A DNA stretch of 35,477 nucleotides from Pseudomonadales bacterium (GTDB lineage Bacteria > Pseudomonadota > Gammaproteobacteria > Pseudomonadales > Azotimanducaceae): NCBI GenBank assembly GCA_028277965.1, contig JANQFF010000116.1, positions 1 to 35,477 of the forward strand. The letters are read 5' to 3'. Below the pieces are notes generated by a model. It was not told the DNA's origin, searched no databases, and saw nothing but the letters and a program-made list of their open reading frames with translations. The position numbers were made by a program, and so were the translations under genes. Position 1 is the stretch's first letter; each line of letters begins with the position of its first letter. Below are positions 7,221-16,240 of the stretch, one piece after another.

Positions 7221-8690
7221 TCACCGCCGAAAGCGCAACATCTGACCCGATCCACAGCCCGTGTGCCTGCCCTGCTCGTACGCAATGGAACCATTGACCA
7301 CAACGTACTGAATCCCGGTCGGCTCGAGCTTCGGATCGTCATACGTTGCCTCATCGCGTACGACACCCGGATCGAAGAGCACAAGATCGGCGAAACAGCC
7401 TTCCTTCAGAACTCCCCGGTCTGTCATCCCGAACGTCCTGGCACTCACGGAGGTCATCCGTCGTACCGCCTCCGGGAGACTCAAAACACCCTCTTCCCTG
7501 ACGTATTTGCCGAGAACCCGGGGAAATGTCCCGAAGAGCCGCGGATGAGGTTTACCATTCAGGTCCGGAATCCCGTCAGACCCAACCATCATATCGGGGA
7601 AGCGCAGGTTCGTTGTGATATCCGCTTCATCGATGATGAACTGGATACAGATTGTCCGGTCACCTTTTGGGGCGGTCAGGACGTGTACCACAGCCTCTTC
7701 CAGCGTCATGTCTTTTTCGGCTGCAATATCCTTCAGCATTCGACCTTCGTAGTCACGGAATGCCGGACACGATGCAATACGGATGACTTCAGCAAGCTCG
7801 GGGCTCGGTCGATCCAGATTAAAATACTCGATCATCCGGCCACTGCCCGCAGTATAAGGATAGACATCCAGCGTTACCCGCTGGCCGGCTTCCAGCGCCT
7901 CGTTCACTTTCGCGAGCGAATCTTTCACTTTGCCCCAGTTGGGTTTGCCCGCGGCCTTGTGATGGCTGATATGCAGATGTGTGCCGCTTTCGCGCCCGAT
8001 CTCCAGCGCTTCGTCGACAGCGCCAAGGAGGCCGTCACCCTCGTTGCGCATGTGGGTTGTATAGAGCGCGTCATGGACCGCAGCTTCCGAGGCAAGCTCG
8101 ATGACCTCGTCCGTTTCGCTGTACCTGCCCGGGCGGTATATGAGACCGCTTGAGAATCCGCACGCTCCCTGTTCCAGGGCCCGGGCCACATGTCCCCGCA
8201 TTTCGAGGAGCTCGACTGCGGTGGGCGCACGTCGCTCGTTACCCATGACAATCGAGCGGACCGTGTTGTGACCGACCAGCATCATGTTGTTGATGGCAGG
8301 ACCGTGTTGCATAACCGCGTCGAAGTAGCCAGCGAGATCTGTGAATTCACCCTCGAGACCCGCAAGTATCCCGCCGCTCGCCGCAACAGAATCTCTTGCA
8401 GGATCGGCAGGTATAGCACTGAAACCGCAGTTACCGCTGACAACCGTTGTGACACCCTGGGCCAACTTGAACTCCATCCCCGGATGACGGAAGAAGGCGC
8501 CATCGTCGTGTGCATGGGTATCGATGAAACCAGGCGACAACATCGCCCCCTGTCCGTCTATTTCGTGTTTCCCGTCACCAACATCTCCAATCGCACTGAT
8601 ACGATCCGCATCAACAGCCAGATCTCCCGCGACAGGCTCACTGCCTGTCCCATCCATCAGCTGAACATTTCTGAAAACCAGGTCATGCAT
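7221..8690 (-). CDS. N-acyl-D-amino-acid deacylase (D-aminoacylase)-like amidohydrolase
   Basis: A 489-residue metal-dependent amidohydrolase that would cleave an N-acyl group from a D-amino acid or related amide. The metal motif THAHDD gives His59 and His61. A cysteine in SGNCGFS (Cys88) matches the metal-bridging cysteine of D-aminoacylases. Further ligands are expected from TTHMRNEGD and HISHHKAAGKPNWG, and the late aspartate is in VGSDG. These segments together are diagnostic of the D-aminoacylase branch rather than dihydroorotases or imidazolonepropionases. No signal peptide is seen, so it is probably cytoplasmic. The gene follows the GMC oxidoreductase by 15 bases and precedes an enoyl-CoA hydratase gene, so this looks like one catabolic operon. 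The physiological substrate is not known. Confidence 0.92.
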   Translation of the reverse strand: MHDLVFRNVQLMDGTGSEPVAGDLAVDADRISAIGDVGDGKHEIDGQGAMLSPGFIDTHAHDDGAFFRHPGMEFKLAQGVTTVVSGNCGFSAIPADPARDSVAASGGILAGLEGEFTDLAGYFDAVMQHGPAINNMMLVGHNTVRSIVMGNERRAPTAVELLEMRGHVARALEQGACGFSSGLIYRPGRYSETDEVIELASEAAVHDALYTTHMRNEGDGLLGAVDEALEIGRESGTHLHISHHKAAGKPNWGKVKDSLAKVNEALEAGQRVTLDVYPYTAGSGRMIEYFNLDRPSPELAEVIRIASCPAFRDYEGRMLKDIAAEKDMTLEEAVVHVLTAPKGDRTICIQFIIDEADITTNLRFPDMMVGSDGIPDLNGKPHPRLFGTFPRVLGKYVREEGVLSLPEAVRRMTSVSARTFGMTDRGVLKEGCFADLVLFDPGVVRDEATYDDPKLEPTGIQYVVVNGSIAYEQGRHTGCGSGQMLRFRR

Positions 8691-8705
8691 CTCTTAATCT
8701 CGTAG

Positions 8706-10277
8706 TTAGATCCCGTAGTTCTGCGGTCCGGTCCGTATCCACTCGCCAATCTGCTCACCTATCATGAAACAGGTGAGATTGGTATTCGCACGCGGCACAT
8801 GCGGCATGATCGAGGCGTCCGCAACCACAAGGCCCTCCGTACCGTGGCAACGGCCACCCGCATCGACCACGGCCATCGCGTCCTCTGCTGGCCCCATTTT
8901 GACGGTCCCGCAAGGGTGATAACCGGAGCCCGAGAATTTGCGGGCCAGGTTCACAAAGTCCTCCCGGCTGCCGCCGCGCTGCGGATCCGGGAAGCGTATC
9001 GCTTCGACCATATCAGCAACGGCCCCCTCGCGGGCAAACCTCAGCGTATATTCCAGACATGTGGCCAGGCGTTCGGCATCCCGCTCGTCCTCACAGAACC
9101 GGTTCTCGATCCGTGGCATCACATCAGGGTCCGCTGAATCGAGTGTCAGCCAACCGCGGCCGTACTGGTATTCAAGTACAGGGGCGATGACAAACTGGGG
9201 CGGACCGTTTTTGCGCCCTGCAAAGCTGATCTGCTCAATCTGCAGGTCATTGCGCTTGTCAGACCCCGGCGCGGTATACCTGAGAATTGTTTGAATGATC
9301 GGTGCATCAAAATCGATGAGTGAGCCATCTTTGACGTCACACAACACCGACAGCGCCGGATGGTCTGACAGGTTCTTCCCAACTCCTGGCAGATCACGAA
9401 CGAGATCCACACCCAGTGCCTCGACTTCTTTCCTGGCACCGATACCACTCCTCAACAATACGCACGGACTCATGAGCGCACCGGCACACACAACGGTCAG
9501 TTTCGACCGGATCTCTGCCATCTCCCCTGACGCGCTTCTGACCGTTACCCCCGTGCAGCGATCCCGTTCGAACAACAGTCGAACGGCAAGACGTTCCGGC
9601 AGAATATCCAGGTTCGGCCGGATACGCGCAGGCGCGATATAACCGACAGCGCCCGATATCCGCAGCCTTCCCAGCTTGTTCATCGGGTGTGGTCCCGCGC
9701 CCCAGTCCTGCGGGTCATTGGCATCGGCACAGGCGGGATAGCCAAACTCTTCAGCGGCGGCGAGGAATGCCTGGTGCTGGGGAAGCAATTCGTCATGGGG
9801 GTAACGTCGGATGGTGATGGGGCCGCTGTCCCCGTGGTACGGCTCGTCAGGAAAGTCGATATCCCTCTCGAGACGATTGAAAGCCGGGAGCACTTCCTTC
9901 CAGGACCAACCCGGATTTCCCGCATCCGCCCACTCGTCATAATCTTCAGGCACACCTCTTAAAGCGATGGTCGTATTGACCGCACTCGATCCACCCACCA
10001 CTTTGCCCCGGGGCAAACGATCTTCCCGTACCGATGTCGGTTCGTAACGCAATCCCCAGTCATGATCGGTGTAAGAGTTATTGTGGCTGTTGACCAGATC
10101 GTATGGTGTGTCCTCAATTGCCGGGTAATCCGGGCCCGCCTCAACCAGACCCACCCTGATGTTGGGGTCTTCACTCACTCGGGCTGCAACGGCACACCCG
10201 CTGCTGCCTGCGCCAATCACGAGCACATCGTAGTTGCTGTCGATACCAGTCCCTCCCGCCTCCGACGTAAATGGCAT
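8706..10277 (-). CDS. GMC-family FAD oxidoreductase (choline/alcohol dehydrogenase-like)
   Basis: A 523-residue glucose-methanol-choline oxidoreductase, which oxidises an alcohol with FAD. The dinucleotide-binding motif GAGSSG is at residues 22-27, followed by the ADP-binding acidic residue in VEAGPD. The GMC signature around RGKVVGGSSAVN (about residues 88-99) covers the flavin. Near the C-terminus, His454 in SGYHPCGT and Asn498 in PRANTNLT are the usual catalytic pair (His/Asn type). No export signal is seen. It is the first gene of a four-gene minus-strand run and is divergent from a nitronate monooxygenase-like gene across 33 bases. Substrate specificity is broad in this family and cannot be read here. 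Confidence 0.95.
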   Translation of the reverse strand: MPFTSEAGGTGIDSNYDVLVIGAGSSGCAVAARVSEDPNIRVGLVEAGPDYPAIEDTPYDLVNSHNNSYTDHDWGLRYEPTSVREDRLPRGKVVGGSSAVNTTIALRGVPEDYDEWADAGNPGWSWKEVLPAFNRLERDIDFPDEPYHGDSGPITIRRYPHDELLPQHQAFLAAAEEFGYPACADANDPQDWGAGPHPMNKLGRLRISGAVGYIAPARIRPNLDILPERLAVRLLFERDRCTGVTVRSASGEMAEIRSKLTVVCAGALMSPCVLLRSGIGARKEVEALGVDLVRDLPGVGKNLSDHPALSVLCDVKDGSLIDFDAPIIQTILRYTAPGSDKRNDLQIEQISFAGRKNGPPQFVIAPVLEYQYGRGWLTLDSADPDVMPRIENRFCEDERDAERLATCLEYTLRFAREGAVADMVEAIRFPDPQRGGSREDFVNLARKFSGSGYHPCGTVKMGPAEDAMAVVDAGGRCHGTEGLVVADASIMPHVPRANTNLTCFMIGEQIGEWIRTGPQNYGI

Positions 10278-10310
10278 AATAGGTGGCTTACGGAGATTAG
10301 GGAGAAGAAA

Positions 10311-11444
10311 TTGATTTCACAACTGTGTGAACGATTCGGCATCGAATTCCCGCTGTTTGCATTCAGCCACTGTCGTGACGTCATTGCCGAGGTAAGCAAA
10401 GCGGGCGGTTTCGGTGTTCTGGGAGCTGCCGGTCACACACCCGAAAGCCTGGAAATAGAGCTCAGCTGGATCGATGATCACGTTGACGGCAAGCCCTACG
10501 GTGTCGACATCATTGTCCCCAACAGCATGGATTCCAAAGACTCGTCCAACCTGTCACCAGAGGACATCGAGGCTCGTATTCCCCCTGAACACAAGGCTTA
10601 CGTTGAATCGATTCTGGCCCAAAATGGTATCGACACAAAGGATCTCTGGGCCAGACCGAGGGGCGGCTTTGGCGACAACATGCGCGAAAGTGGCGCTGCA
10701 CCGGTTCTGGACGTTGCTTTCTCCCATCCGATCAAGCTGATAGTGAATGCGTTGGGGGTACCACCCAAATTCATGATGGACCGTGCACGCGAAGAGGGTG
10801 TTGCGGTTGGTGCTCTGACAGGCGCGCGTGAACATGCCATCAAACACTGCGAATCGGGTGTCGACGTTCTCATTGTAGCGGGCACCGAAGCGGGCGGGCA
10901 CTGTGGCGAAGTTTCAACCCTGGTCCTCGTGCCAGAGGTTCTGGAGGCCATTCAGGATTTTCCGGATGTCAGTGTGGTTGCAGCGGGAGGCATCGTCACT
11001 GGCAAACAAATGGCTGCCTGCATGGCAATGGGTGCCGAAGGGGCCTGGACCGGATCTGTCTGGCTGACGACCATCGAAGCCGAAACCAACCCGGCCGTGA
11101 AAGAGAAGATGTTGGCTGCAAATTCCCGTCAGACAGTAAGATCCAGGAGTCGCACTGGGAAATACACGCGGCAACTGAGGTCACAATGGACGGACGCATG
11201 GCAGGCTGACGATGCTCCAGCGCCGCTACCCATGCCACTACAAAGTCTCGTGAGCGAACCGGCATTGAGGAAAATCGACAAGCTTGCAGAAGCTGGTGAT
11301 CCCGCGGCAAAAAATCTCGCGACATACTGGGTTGGCCAGGGGGTTGGCCTGATGAACAACTCCGTAAGCGCGAGAACTGTCGTCTACGACTTCATGGAAG
11401 ACTACGCAGCGGCGGCTGAACGTTTGTCGGCATCCATTTCGTGA
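10311..11444 (+). CDS. Nitronate monooxygenase/2-nitropropane dioxygenase family FMN protein
   Basis: A TIM-barrel FMN protein of the nitronate monooxygenase family, 377 residues. It begins at a TTG codon at 10311, which has GGAGAAG directly upstream and gives the conserved N-terminal pattern ISQLCERFGIEFPLF. A longer in-frame opening to the left would overlap the divergent GMC gene and is not supported. The FMN-phosphate/catalytic motif GTEAGGHCG contains the expected histidine, and AAGGIVTGKQMAACMAMGAEG is the second phosphate-binding loop. Members oxidise alkyl nitronates or act as NADH:quinone reductases. A roughly 40-residue insertion (SKDSSNLSPEDIEARI onward) is unlike short NMO proteins. 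The stop overlaps the next gene's GTG start (GTGA), so the two are translationally coupled. Confidence 0.9.
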   Translation: MISQLCERFGIEFPLFAFSHCRDVIAEVSKAGGFGVLGAAGHTPESLEIELSWIDDHVDGKPYGVDIIVPNSMDSKDSSNLSPEDIEARIPPEHKAYVESILAQNGIDTKDLWARPRGGFGDNMRESGAAPVLDVAFSHPIKLIVNALGVPPKFMMDRAREEGVAVGALTGAREHAIKHCESGVDVLIVAGTEAGGHCGEVSTLVLVPEVLEAIQDFPDVSVVAAGGIVTGKQMAACMAMGAEGAWTGSVWLTTIEAETNPAVKEKMLAANSRQTVRSRSRTGKYTRQLRSQWTDAWQADDAPAPLPMPLQSLVSEPALRKIDKLAEAGDPAAKNLATYWVGQGVGLMNNSVSARTVVYDFMEDYAAAAERLSASIS

Positions 11445-12607
11445 CAGACACAGAAGCCCAGATTGAGGCACGTCTTTCGGCGGCACGTGAACTCCTGCCT
11501 GAACTTCGCTCTCAGTCAGAACGGACGGAAACACAAGGCCAGGTCCCGGATTCGATCATCTCACTGCTCCGAGACCACAGTCTCCTCAACCTGGTTTCTC
11601 CGAATTGCTATGGCGGCGAGGCACTCCCTTTTTCGAGCGTTCTTGCCATCACGGGAGAGCTCGCCAAAGGCTGTATGTCAACCGCGTGGGTTGCAACCGT
11701 CGGTAATGTCCACAACTGGGTGGCAGCAAACTTCCACACGCAGGCCCAGGATGAGTATTTCGCTGATCCTGCAGTGTTTTCAGCCGCATCGTTCGCACCC
11801 ACCGGGACAGCCAGGGTCGCCGAAGGCGGGTTCATCGCAACCGGTCGTTGGGGATTCCTGTCCGGGGTCGATCACGCCGACTGGGTGTTTGTCGCAGCGC
11901 TTGTGGCTGAAGGCACGGATGAAGTACCAGCCGGTCCATGGTTTCTCATGCTTCCAATCTCCGAGGTATCCGTAGAGCAGGATTCCTGGGATGTAACCGG
12001 TCTGAGTGGAACCGGCAGCAAGGACATCGTAGTTGCAGACGCTTTTGTCCCGGCTTACCGCGCCGTTCACCTGGGTATGCTGCGAACCAATCAGGGCCCG
12101 GGCTTACGCGATCATGACGCGCCGGTTTACTCGACACCCTTTCACCCAGCACTGATTGCAGTTTTATGTGTCCCTATACTCGGAGCCGCCAGGCGAGCGC
12201 TGGATATCTTTACCGACTACACCGCTAATCGTGTGGTCAAAATGACCGGCGGAAGGCAGGCTGAACAGGCGCCGACCCAGATTACGCTGGCAGAAGTTGC
12301 AGCGACCGTACACAGCGCCGGTCTCATGCTCGAAAATGCCTTCCACGAACTGGACCGCAGACGTGCCTGGCAACCGGCTGACGAAATGGCAATCGTCCGC
12401 GATACGGCATTTGCCTGTAATCAGCTCGTGGATGCTGTGACTATCATGATGCGCAACGCGGGTGGTGGTGCGCTCCAGCACAGCCACGAATTACAGCGCA
12501 TCTGGCGTGACGTGACCGCTGCCGGGAACCATGCGGCACTCAACTGGGCTTCCCAGGCGCAACTCTGGGGTGCAAGTGCCCTGAAAGAGCATCCTGGCTC
12601 AGGCTGA
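11441..12607 (+). CDS. Acyl-CoA-dehydrogenase-fold flavoprotein, HsaA/group D monooxygenase-like
   Basis: A 388-residue flavoprotein with an acyl-CoA-dehydrogenase fold and a type-2 C-terminal domain. Proteins with this architecture include two-component FMNH2- or FADH2-dependent monooxygenases such as HsaA and related hydroxylases, as well as some true dehydrogenases. The visible pattern is an N-terminal helical domain (LLPELRSQSER, SLLNLVSPNCYGG), a middle beta domain (ATGRWGFLSGVDHADW, VTGLSGTGSKDIVV) and a C-terminal four-helix domain (MMRNAGGGALQHSHELQRIWRDVTA). The classical catalytic Glu of acyl-CoA dehydrogenases is not evident. The GTG start at 11441 overlaps the stop of the nitronate monooxygenase-like gene, so the pair is probably functionally linked. 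If it is a monooxygenase, its flavin reductase is not encoded in this window. Confidence 0.82.
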   Translation: MTDTEAQIEARLSAARELLPELRSQSERTETQGQVPDSIISLLRDHSLLNLVSPNCYGGEALPFSSVLAITGELAKGCMSTAWVATVGNVHNWVAANFHTQAQDEYFADPAVFSAASFAPTGTARVAEGGFIATGRWGFLSGVDHADWVFVAALVAEGTDEVPAGPWFLMLPISEVSVEQDSWDVTGLSGTGSKDIVVADAFVPAYRAVHLGMLRTNQGPGLRDHDAPVYSTPFHPALIAVLCVPILGAARRALDIFTDYTANRVVKMTGGRQAEQAPTQITLAEVAATVHSAGLMLENAFHELDRRRAWQPADEMAIVRDTAFACNQLVDAVTIMMRNAGGGALQHSHELQRIWRDVTAAGNHAALNWASQAQLWGASALKEHPGSG

Positions 12608-12667
12608 TCGCAAATATCTGCTACAGTCGGGCAGCTTTCTTTAGAAAAGACACTTGCACACACTGTC

Positions 12668-13564
12668 ATGCAACTGACCATCGACAGACTACCCGTCACC
12701 GATATCAGCCGGTTTTTCGCTGAGTGTTACGAGCGGGAAAAACCGGTTCTCCTGACCGGTGTTGAACTGACGGATACGGAGCGCTGTAGAGATTATGCGC
12801 GGTTGCTGGCAAATCATGCGGACGCTCAACGTGTCAGTGGACACGTGGCGTTACCTCTCGAACTTACCGGGATGCCCTACCCGGCCATACCTCTTGTCGA
12901 CAGCGTTATGTCAAGGAACGGAATTGCGCTGAAGCCAAGTCCGGTCAAGGTCTGGATGCAGCCACGTGGTCACACGACCCTGCTTCACTATGATGGGAAC
13001 AGCCTCAGTGGTCTGAACCTGCAGTTGCACGGACGTAAACGCTGGCTGCTGGTTTCGCCACACACACCGCCCCCGCTCAAACCCCTGAGTTATCTCTCGC
13101 TGACCAACGAAACCTTCACCCCGCACAAGGACAGGCACGACTACTACACATTTGAGACGGAGCCGGGAGATTTGCTGTATTTGCCCAGATACTGGGCACA
13201 TCGGGTCCGCGCTCTGGAAAGTGACAGCGCCAATCTCAATTGGGTCTGGACCTCACTGCAGCCTAATCTGCAGAGCCGCGTTGGGCGGCGCGAGTGTGCG
13301 CTTCTGAAGTTGAAGACAATGATCCCACCGCTGTCACGGATGGCTCATCCCCGTATCTCGCCGCTGCACTACGGTGACGGGGGGCCCACGCTTCTCAGAA
13401 ACTACACAGATGCCGTCGACCCGCTCATGCTTCTCGAAACTGCGATACGGGAAGTGATAAGCGCTACCAGAATACCGTTCTATCAGCGCTCGGTAGCACG
13501 CCAGCACCGCCAACTGGTCGCCAACAACTTCAGACGCGAGGATCAGCCAGCAGAGACATCCTGA
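12668..13564 (+). CDS. JmjC/cupin_8-domain Fe(II)/2-oxoglutarate oxygenase-like protein
   Basis: A 298-residue cupin-like protein of the FIH/JmjC type, a family of Fe(II)/2-oxoglutarate hydroxylases acting on proteins, peptides or small molecules. The iron triad can be read as His107-Tyr-Asp109 in LLHYDGNS and His178 in YWAHRV. The intervening HGRKRWLLVSP strand carries the lysine usually associated with 2-oxoglutarate. The EPGDLLYLPRYWAHRV block is a hallmark of cupin_8 proteins. The gene is 60 bases downstream of the flavoprotein gene on the same strand, and its final 22 bases overlap the convergent cupin gene. The last ~90 residues show no recognisable domain. The substrate is unknown. Confidence 0.85.
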   Translation: MQLTIDRLPVTDISRFFAECYEREKPVLLTGVELTDTERCRDYARLLANHADAQRVSGHVALPLELTGMPYPAIPLVDSVMSRNGIALKPSPVKVWMQPRGHTTLLHYDGNSLSGLNLQLHGRKRWLLVSPHTPPPLKPLSYLSLTNETFTPHKDRHDYYTFETEPGDLLYLPRYWAHRVRALESDSANLNWVWTSLQPNLQSRVGRRECALLKLKTMIPPLSRMAHPRISPLHYGDGGPTLLRNYTDAVDPLMLLETAIREVISATRIPFYQRSVARQHRQLVANNFRREDQPAETS

Positions 13565-13989
13565 GCCTGGGCAGCCTGCATCCTCTGCAGCTCTTCCCAA
13601 CCCAGGTAGTTCGTGAACTTGTCATCGTCGAAAAACAGAACCGGCCCGTTACAGATGAACAGATACTCCGTATCTTCCAGAGCCGTGGTCGCGCCGTGCA
13701 ACATACCATTCGGTTCGTAGACGTAGTCACCCGCGTTGAGCACACCGTCGCGAACCTGTAGTTTGCCTTTCAGGATGAAGGTGTGGCTGCCGCTCAGGTG
13801 TTTATGTGGTCCAGCCACGTATCCCTCGAGCCATTTGAGCAGTACAGCCCATGATCCGCTCTCACTGCCGGTGTACAGGATTTTCATGAACGCTTTTTCG
13901 TCCGTCTGTATCCAGTCCATCTTCGACGCCTCGACGAGTGTATCCATCAGTTCACTGTTCACGGGCGAAATGTCCTGTTGTAAAGCCAT
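13543..13989 (-). CDS. Cupin-domain protein (ChrR/2,4'-dihydroxyacetophenone dioxygenase-like)
   Basis: A 148-residue single cupin. Motif 1 reads GPHKHLSGSH, giving His62, His64 and His69. The last stands where canonical cupins usually have Glu, as in ChrR-like and dihydroxyacetophenone-dioxygenase-like proteins. Motif 2 is GDYVYEPNGMLHG with His98. A metal-binding dioxygenase or ring-cleavage role is possible, but metal-sensing and storage cupins share the same fold. The start is ATG at 13989 with a strong GGAGGTGAAG ribosome-binding site. It converges on, and overlaps, the JmjC-like gene, and is divergent from mobA with an 86-base gap. Confidence 0.85.
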   Translation of the reverse strand: MALQQDISPVNSELMDTLVEASKMDWIQTDEKAFMKILYTGSESGSWAVLLKWLEGYVAGPHKHLSGSHTFILKGKLQVRDGVLNAGDYVYEPNGMLHGATTALEDTEYLFICNGPVLFFDDDKFTNYLGWEELQRMQAAQAQDVSAG

Positions 13990-14075
13990 GTCTTCACCTC
14001 CTCACGCGCTAGATCGTTGAATCAAAATCCGTTTTCAGATGGTAGGCTCTTCGAATCGCCAAGGCAAAACCCCCG

Positions 14076-14633
14076 ATGTCTGACATACCGCTCGAAGATC
14101 TGACGTTTCTCGTGCTCTGCGGCGGCGCCGGGCGCCGTATGGCCGGGAAAGACAAGCCCCTCGAAACTTTTCGTGGCAGACCCCTCGTCGATCATGTGTT
14201 GGATACCGTCCCACCGCGAGTTAACCGACTCCTCAGCGCCAACCGCAATATCGAGACATATGCAACACGAGGGCGGGTGGTACAGGATCTGCCCGATTAT
14301 TCAGGTCCACTTGCGGGTGTTCTGGCCGGCCTGGAAGCCTGCAGTACACGCTGGATTCTGATCAGCCCCGGCGACACTCCCGTGCTGCCGCACGCGTGGT
14401 GGGAAGAGATGACGAAAGGAAATATGGACGTGAGGGTCGCCAGGGATCCTCAGCGGCAGCAGCATCTTCATCTGCTCCTGAACACCCGTATTGTCGGCAA
14501 TCTTCGTCAATACCTCGAGCGCGGTGGCTACAGCGCACATGGCTGGCTTGATGAAACCGAACACGAGGTCATCACTTTCAAAGAACAGTTTGTCAACATC
14601 AACACACTCGAGGAGCTGAACGAGACGGAATAA
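14076..14633 (+). CDS. mobA: Molybdenum cofactor guanylyltransferase
   Basis: A 185-residue nucleotidyltransferase of the MobA family, which links GMP to molybdopterin to form the bis-MGD cofactor of molybdoenzymes in the cytoplasm. The GTP-binding N-terminal motif is LCGGAGRRMAGKDKPL at residues 14-29, the typical LxxGxSxRMGxDK pattern. The metal-binding aspartate is in ISPGDTPVLP. The length matches MobA. MocA/MobB-like cytidylyl- and adenylyltransferases for other molybdopterin forms share the motif, so assignment to GMP specifically is likely rather than certain. No molybdoenzyme is encoded in the window, and the neighbours do not explain its position. Confidence 0.85.
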   Translation: MSDIPLEDLTFLVLCGGAGRRMAGKDKPLETFRGRPLVDHVLDTVPPRVNRLLSANRNIETYATRGRVVQDLPDYSGPLAGVLAGLEACSTRWILISPGDTPVLPHAWWEEMTKGNMDVRVARDPQRQQHLHLLLNTRIVGNLRQYLERGGYSAHGWLDETEHEVITFKEQFVNINTLEELNETE

Positions 14634-14654
14634 GCTGACTTATCCGGGAGGTGC

Positions 14655-16004
14655 TTACCCGCTCACATACTTTTCCCACCAGTGGTGGAAGTTCCGGATG
14701 CGGATTTCGTGCCGGGATATCCAGAATCCTTTCGTGCCCCTCGAGTGCAGCCCCTGCTGCACACCTGCAAGACATGAAGCGTCCTGATCCAGGAGCAATC
14801 CGGACGACTTCTCACCATACCGGTAGAAATCATGTTCCGGGCGTCCTTCTACCTGACCTTCCCCGAGCTCGACAAAGAGGTCAACAGCCCCTGCTTTCGC
14901 TTCTGCCGACACCTCACCTTCCGGCACACGGTTGAAGATCATCCGGTCAAAGTACATCTTGTTCGGATCCGTTGGATGCGGCCTGTGGCGAAACATCCAC
15001 ATCTGTTCTCCAAAAAGGTTGAAGGTGACGTTGGGAAAGATGTTGTAGTGGTAGTCCGCTGTCAGCTGGTCGTCGGTCAGCTTCGAGAAATCGAGACCAT
15101 TATCGTTTGTCATTGAGCGTTTGTGGCTTGCCACTGCGGATCTCAGGGTTGTCACATCGCCGGTAAAGTCCTCAACCGGGAACCCTTCAGACTTCAGGTA
15201 GTCCACCATGATCTCGTTCAGAGCCTTGTCAGGGCCGATCTTCCTCGGGCTCGGGATATACATTGGTGCGATGAAGCGGGAGTGCGGACCGTACACATCC
15301 ATCTGGACGTTGACATCATCCGCTATGAATTCCGACTCCGGATGGACACCGCGGACGTGATAGGTTTCCGAGAATATATCGACCGAGGTTTTCCAGTTGC
15401 AGTTCCACTCAATCGTTTCGTCCGCTACCAGAACGTGTTTTTCGAACTCGTAAGGCGCCAGGTGATCGGGTATTACGCCGAGATATTCCTCGAGGCTTTC
15501 GATATCGGGGTCCATGGACACCCACACGAAGCCACCCCACACCTGACACCGAAGTTGGGGTAACGCAAGTTCTTCAGCGGGCGTTCCCTGGGGAAAATCG
15601 TGAGCTTCCGGGACATGATGCAGCGACCCGTCGAGACGCCATTCCCAGCCGTGAAAAGCGCACGCCAGCCGTTCACTGAATCCGCAACCCTGCCCTCTCA
15701 GGCGATTCCCCCGGTGCTGGCAGACGTTATAGAAGGCATACAACTGACCGTCATCAGCGTGGGTGACCAGAATGGACTCGCGCATGATCTCAAAAACGAA
15801 GTAGTCGCCTGGTTTCTCGACATCACAACACGCACCGGCAAGGAGCCAGGTCTTCGACCAGATCTTCTCGTCTTCAAGTGCCATGTACGCAGGATCGGTA
15901 TACCGATCCACCGGGATTCGTGCAGTTCCCAGGTCCGGTACAGGTGCTTTGTCCGTGGGTGTATACGCAAGTCGATTCATCGCGGGTACCTGATCAGCAT
16001 GCAT
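14655..16004 (-). CDS. Rieske-type aromatic ring-hydroxylating oxygenase, large subunit
   Basis: A 449-residue Rieske non-heme iron oxygenase alpha subunit that would hydroxylate an aromatic ring, sterol or quaternary amine using O2. The [2Fe-2S] Rieske centre has Cys95-x-His97 (VCQHRGN) and Cys115-x2-His118 (CAFHGW) with 17 residues between. The catalytic-domain motif DIFSETYHVRGVHPE supplies the bridging Asp and the His ligands of the mononuclear iron. The C-terminal SRPBCC-fold part has normal length. No ferredoxin, reductase or small subunit lies next to it, so its electron donor must be elsewhere. The start is uncertain: ATG 16004 or in-frame ATG 15980, neither with a clear Shine-Dalgarno. 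Substrate unknown. Confidence 0.93.
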   Translation of the reverse strand: MHADQVPAMNRLAYTPTDKAPVPDLGTARIPVDRYTDPAYMALEDEKIWSKTWLLAGACCDVEKPGDYFVFEIMRESILVTHADDGQLYAFYNVCQHRGNRLRGQGCGFSERLACAFHGWEWRLDGSLHHVPEAHDFPQGTPAEELALPQLRCQVWGGFVWVSMDPDIESLEEYLGVIPDHLAPYEFEKHVLVADETIEWNCNWKTSVDIFSETYHVRGVHPESEFIADDVNVQMDVYGPHSRFIAPMYIPSPRKIGPDKALNEIMVDYLKSEGFPVEDFTGDVTTLRSAVASHKRSMTNDNGLDFSKLTDDQLTADYHYNIFPNVTFNLFGEQMWMFRHRPHPTDPNKMYFDRMIFNRVPEGEVSAEAKAGAVDLFVELGEGQVEGRPEHDFYRYGEKSSGLLLDQDASCLAGVQQGLHSRGTKGFWISRHEIRIRNFHHWWEKYVSG

Positions 16005-16240
16005 TTACGCTATGATGCCTGAACTGACGAGGAGACCCACCCCAAATGAAGCTGCTACACCGATAGTATTTCCTGATCAGCGATCCTGAATACCAGCGAT
16101 CGTGCGCTATCGACAGCTTTGCCTCGCTCACTCCGGTTCGCTTTCGGGAATATCCACGACTTTTCGTACCCGAAGGAGGAACCTGTCAATGAAGCACTAG
16201 GAAACACCTGATCGTTTAATTCAATTTCAGGAGGTTTCTG
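16005..16240. other. Leader-like intergenic stretch with two Shine-Dalgarno-led mini-ORFs
   Basis: This gap between the divergent Rieske gene and a small basic ORF has two very short plus-strand ORFs with ribosome-binding sites: MKLLHR-stop at 16046-16066 after GAGGAG, and MKH-stop at 16189-16200 after AGGAGG. The frame behind the first TAG stays open for 41 more codons and ends in a TGA that overlaps the second ATG. No known riboswitch or tRNA is recognised. The region must also hold the Rieske gene's promoter on the minus strand. Chance cannot be excluded for any of the mini-ORFs. Confidence 0.4.

Noticed and set aside
7188-8153. A 321-codon plus-strand open frame opposite the amidohydrolase gene
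   Set aside because: The opposite strand encodes a complete family member with metal motifs, while this frame shows no domain or ribosome-binding site.
10062-10310. A longer open frame upstream of the nitronate monooxygenase-like gene
   Set aside because: It runs antisense through the start of the GMC gene and shows no family similarity; a good ribosome-binding site and conserved N-terminus begin at the TTG at 10311.
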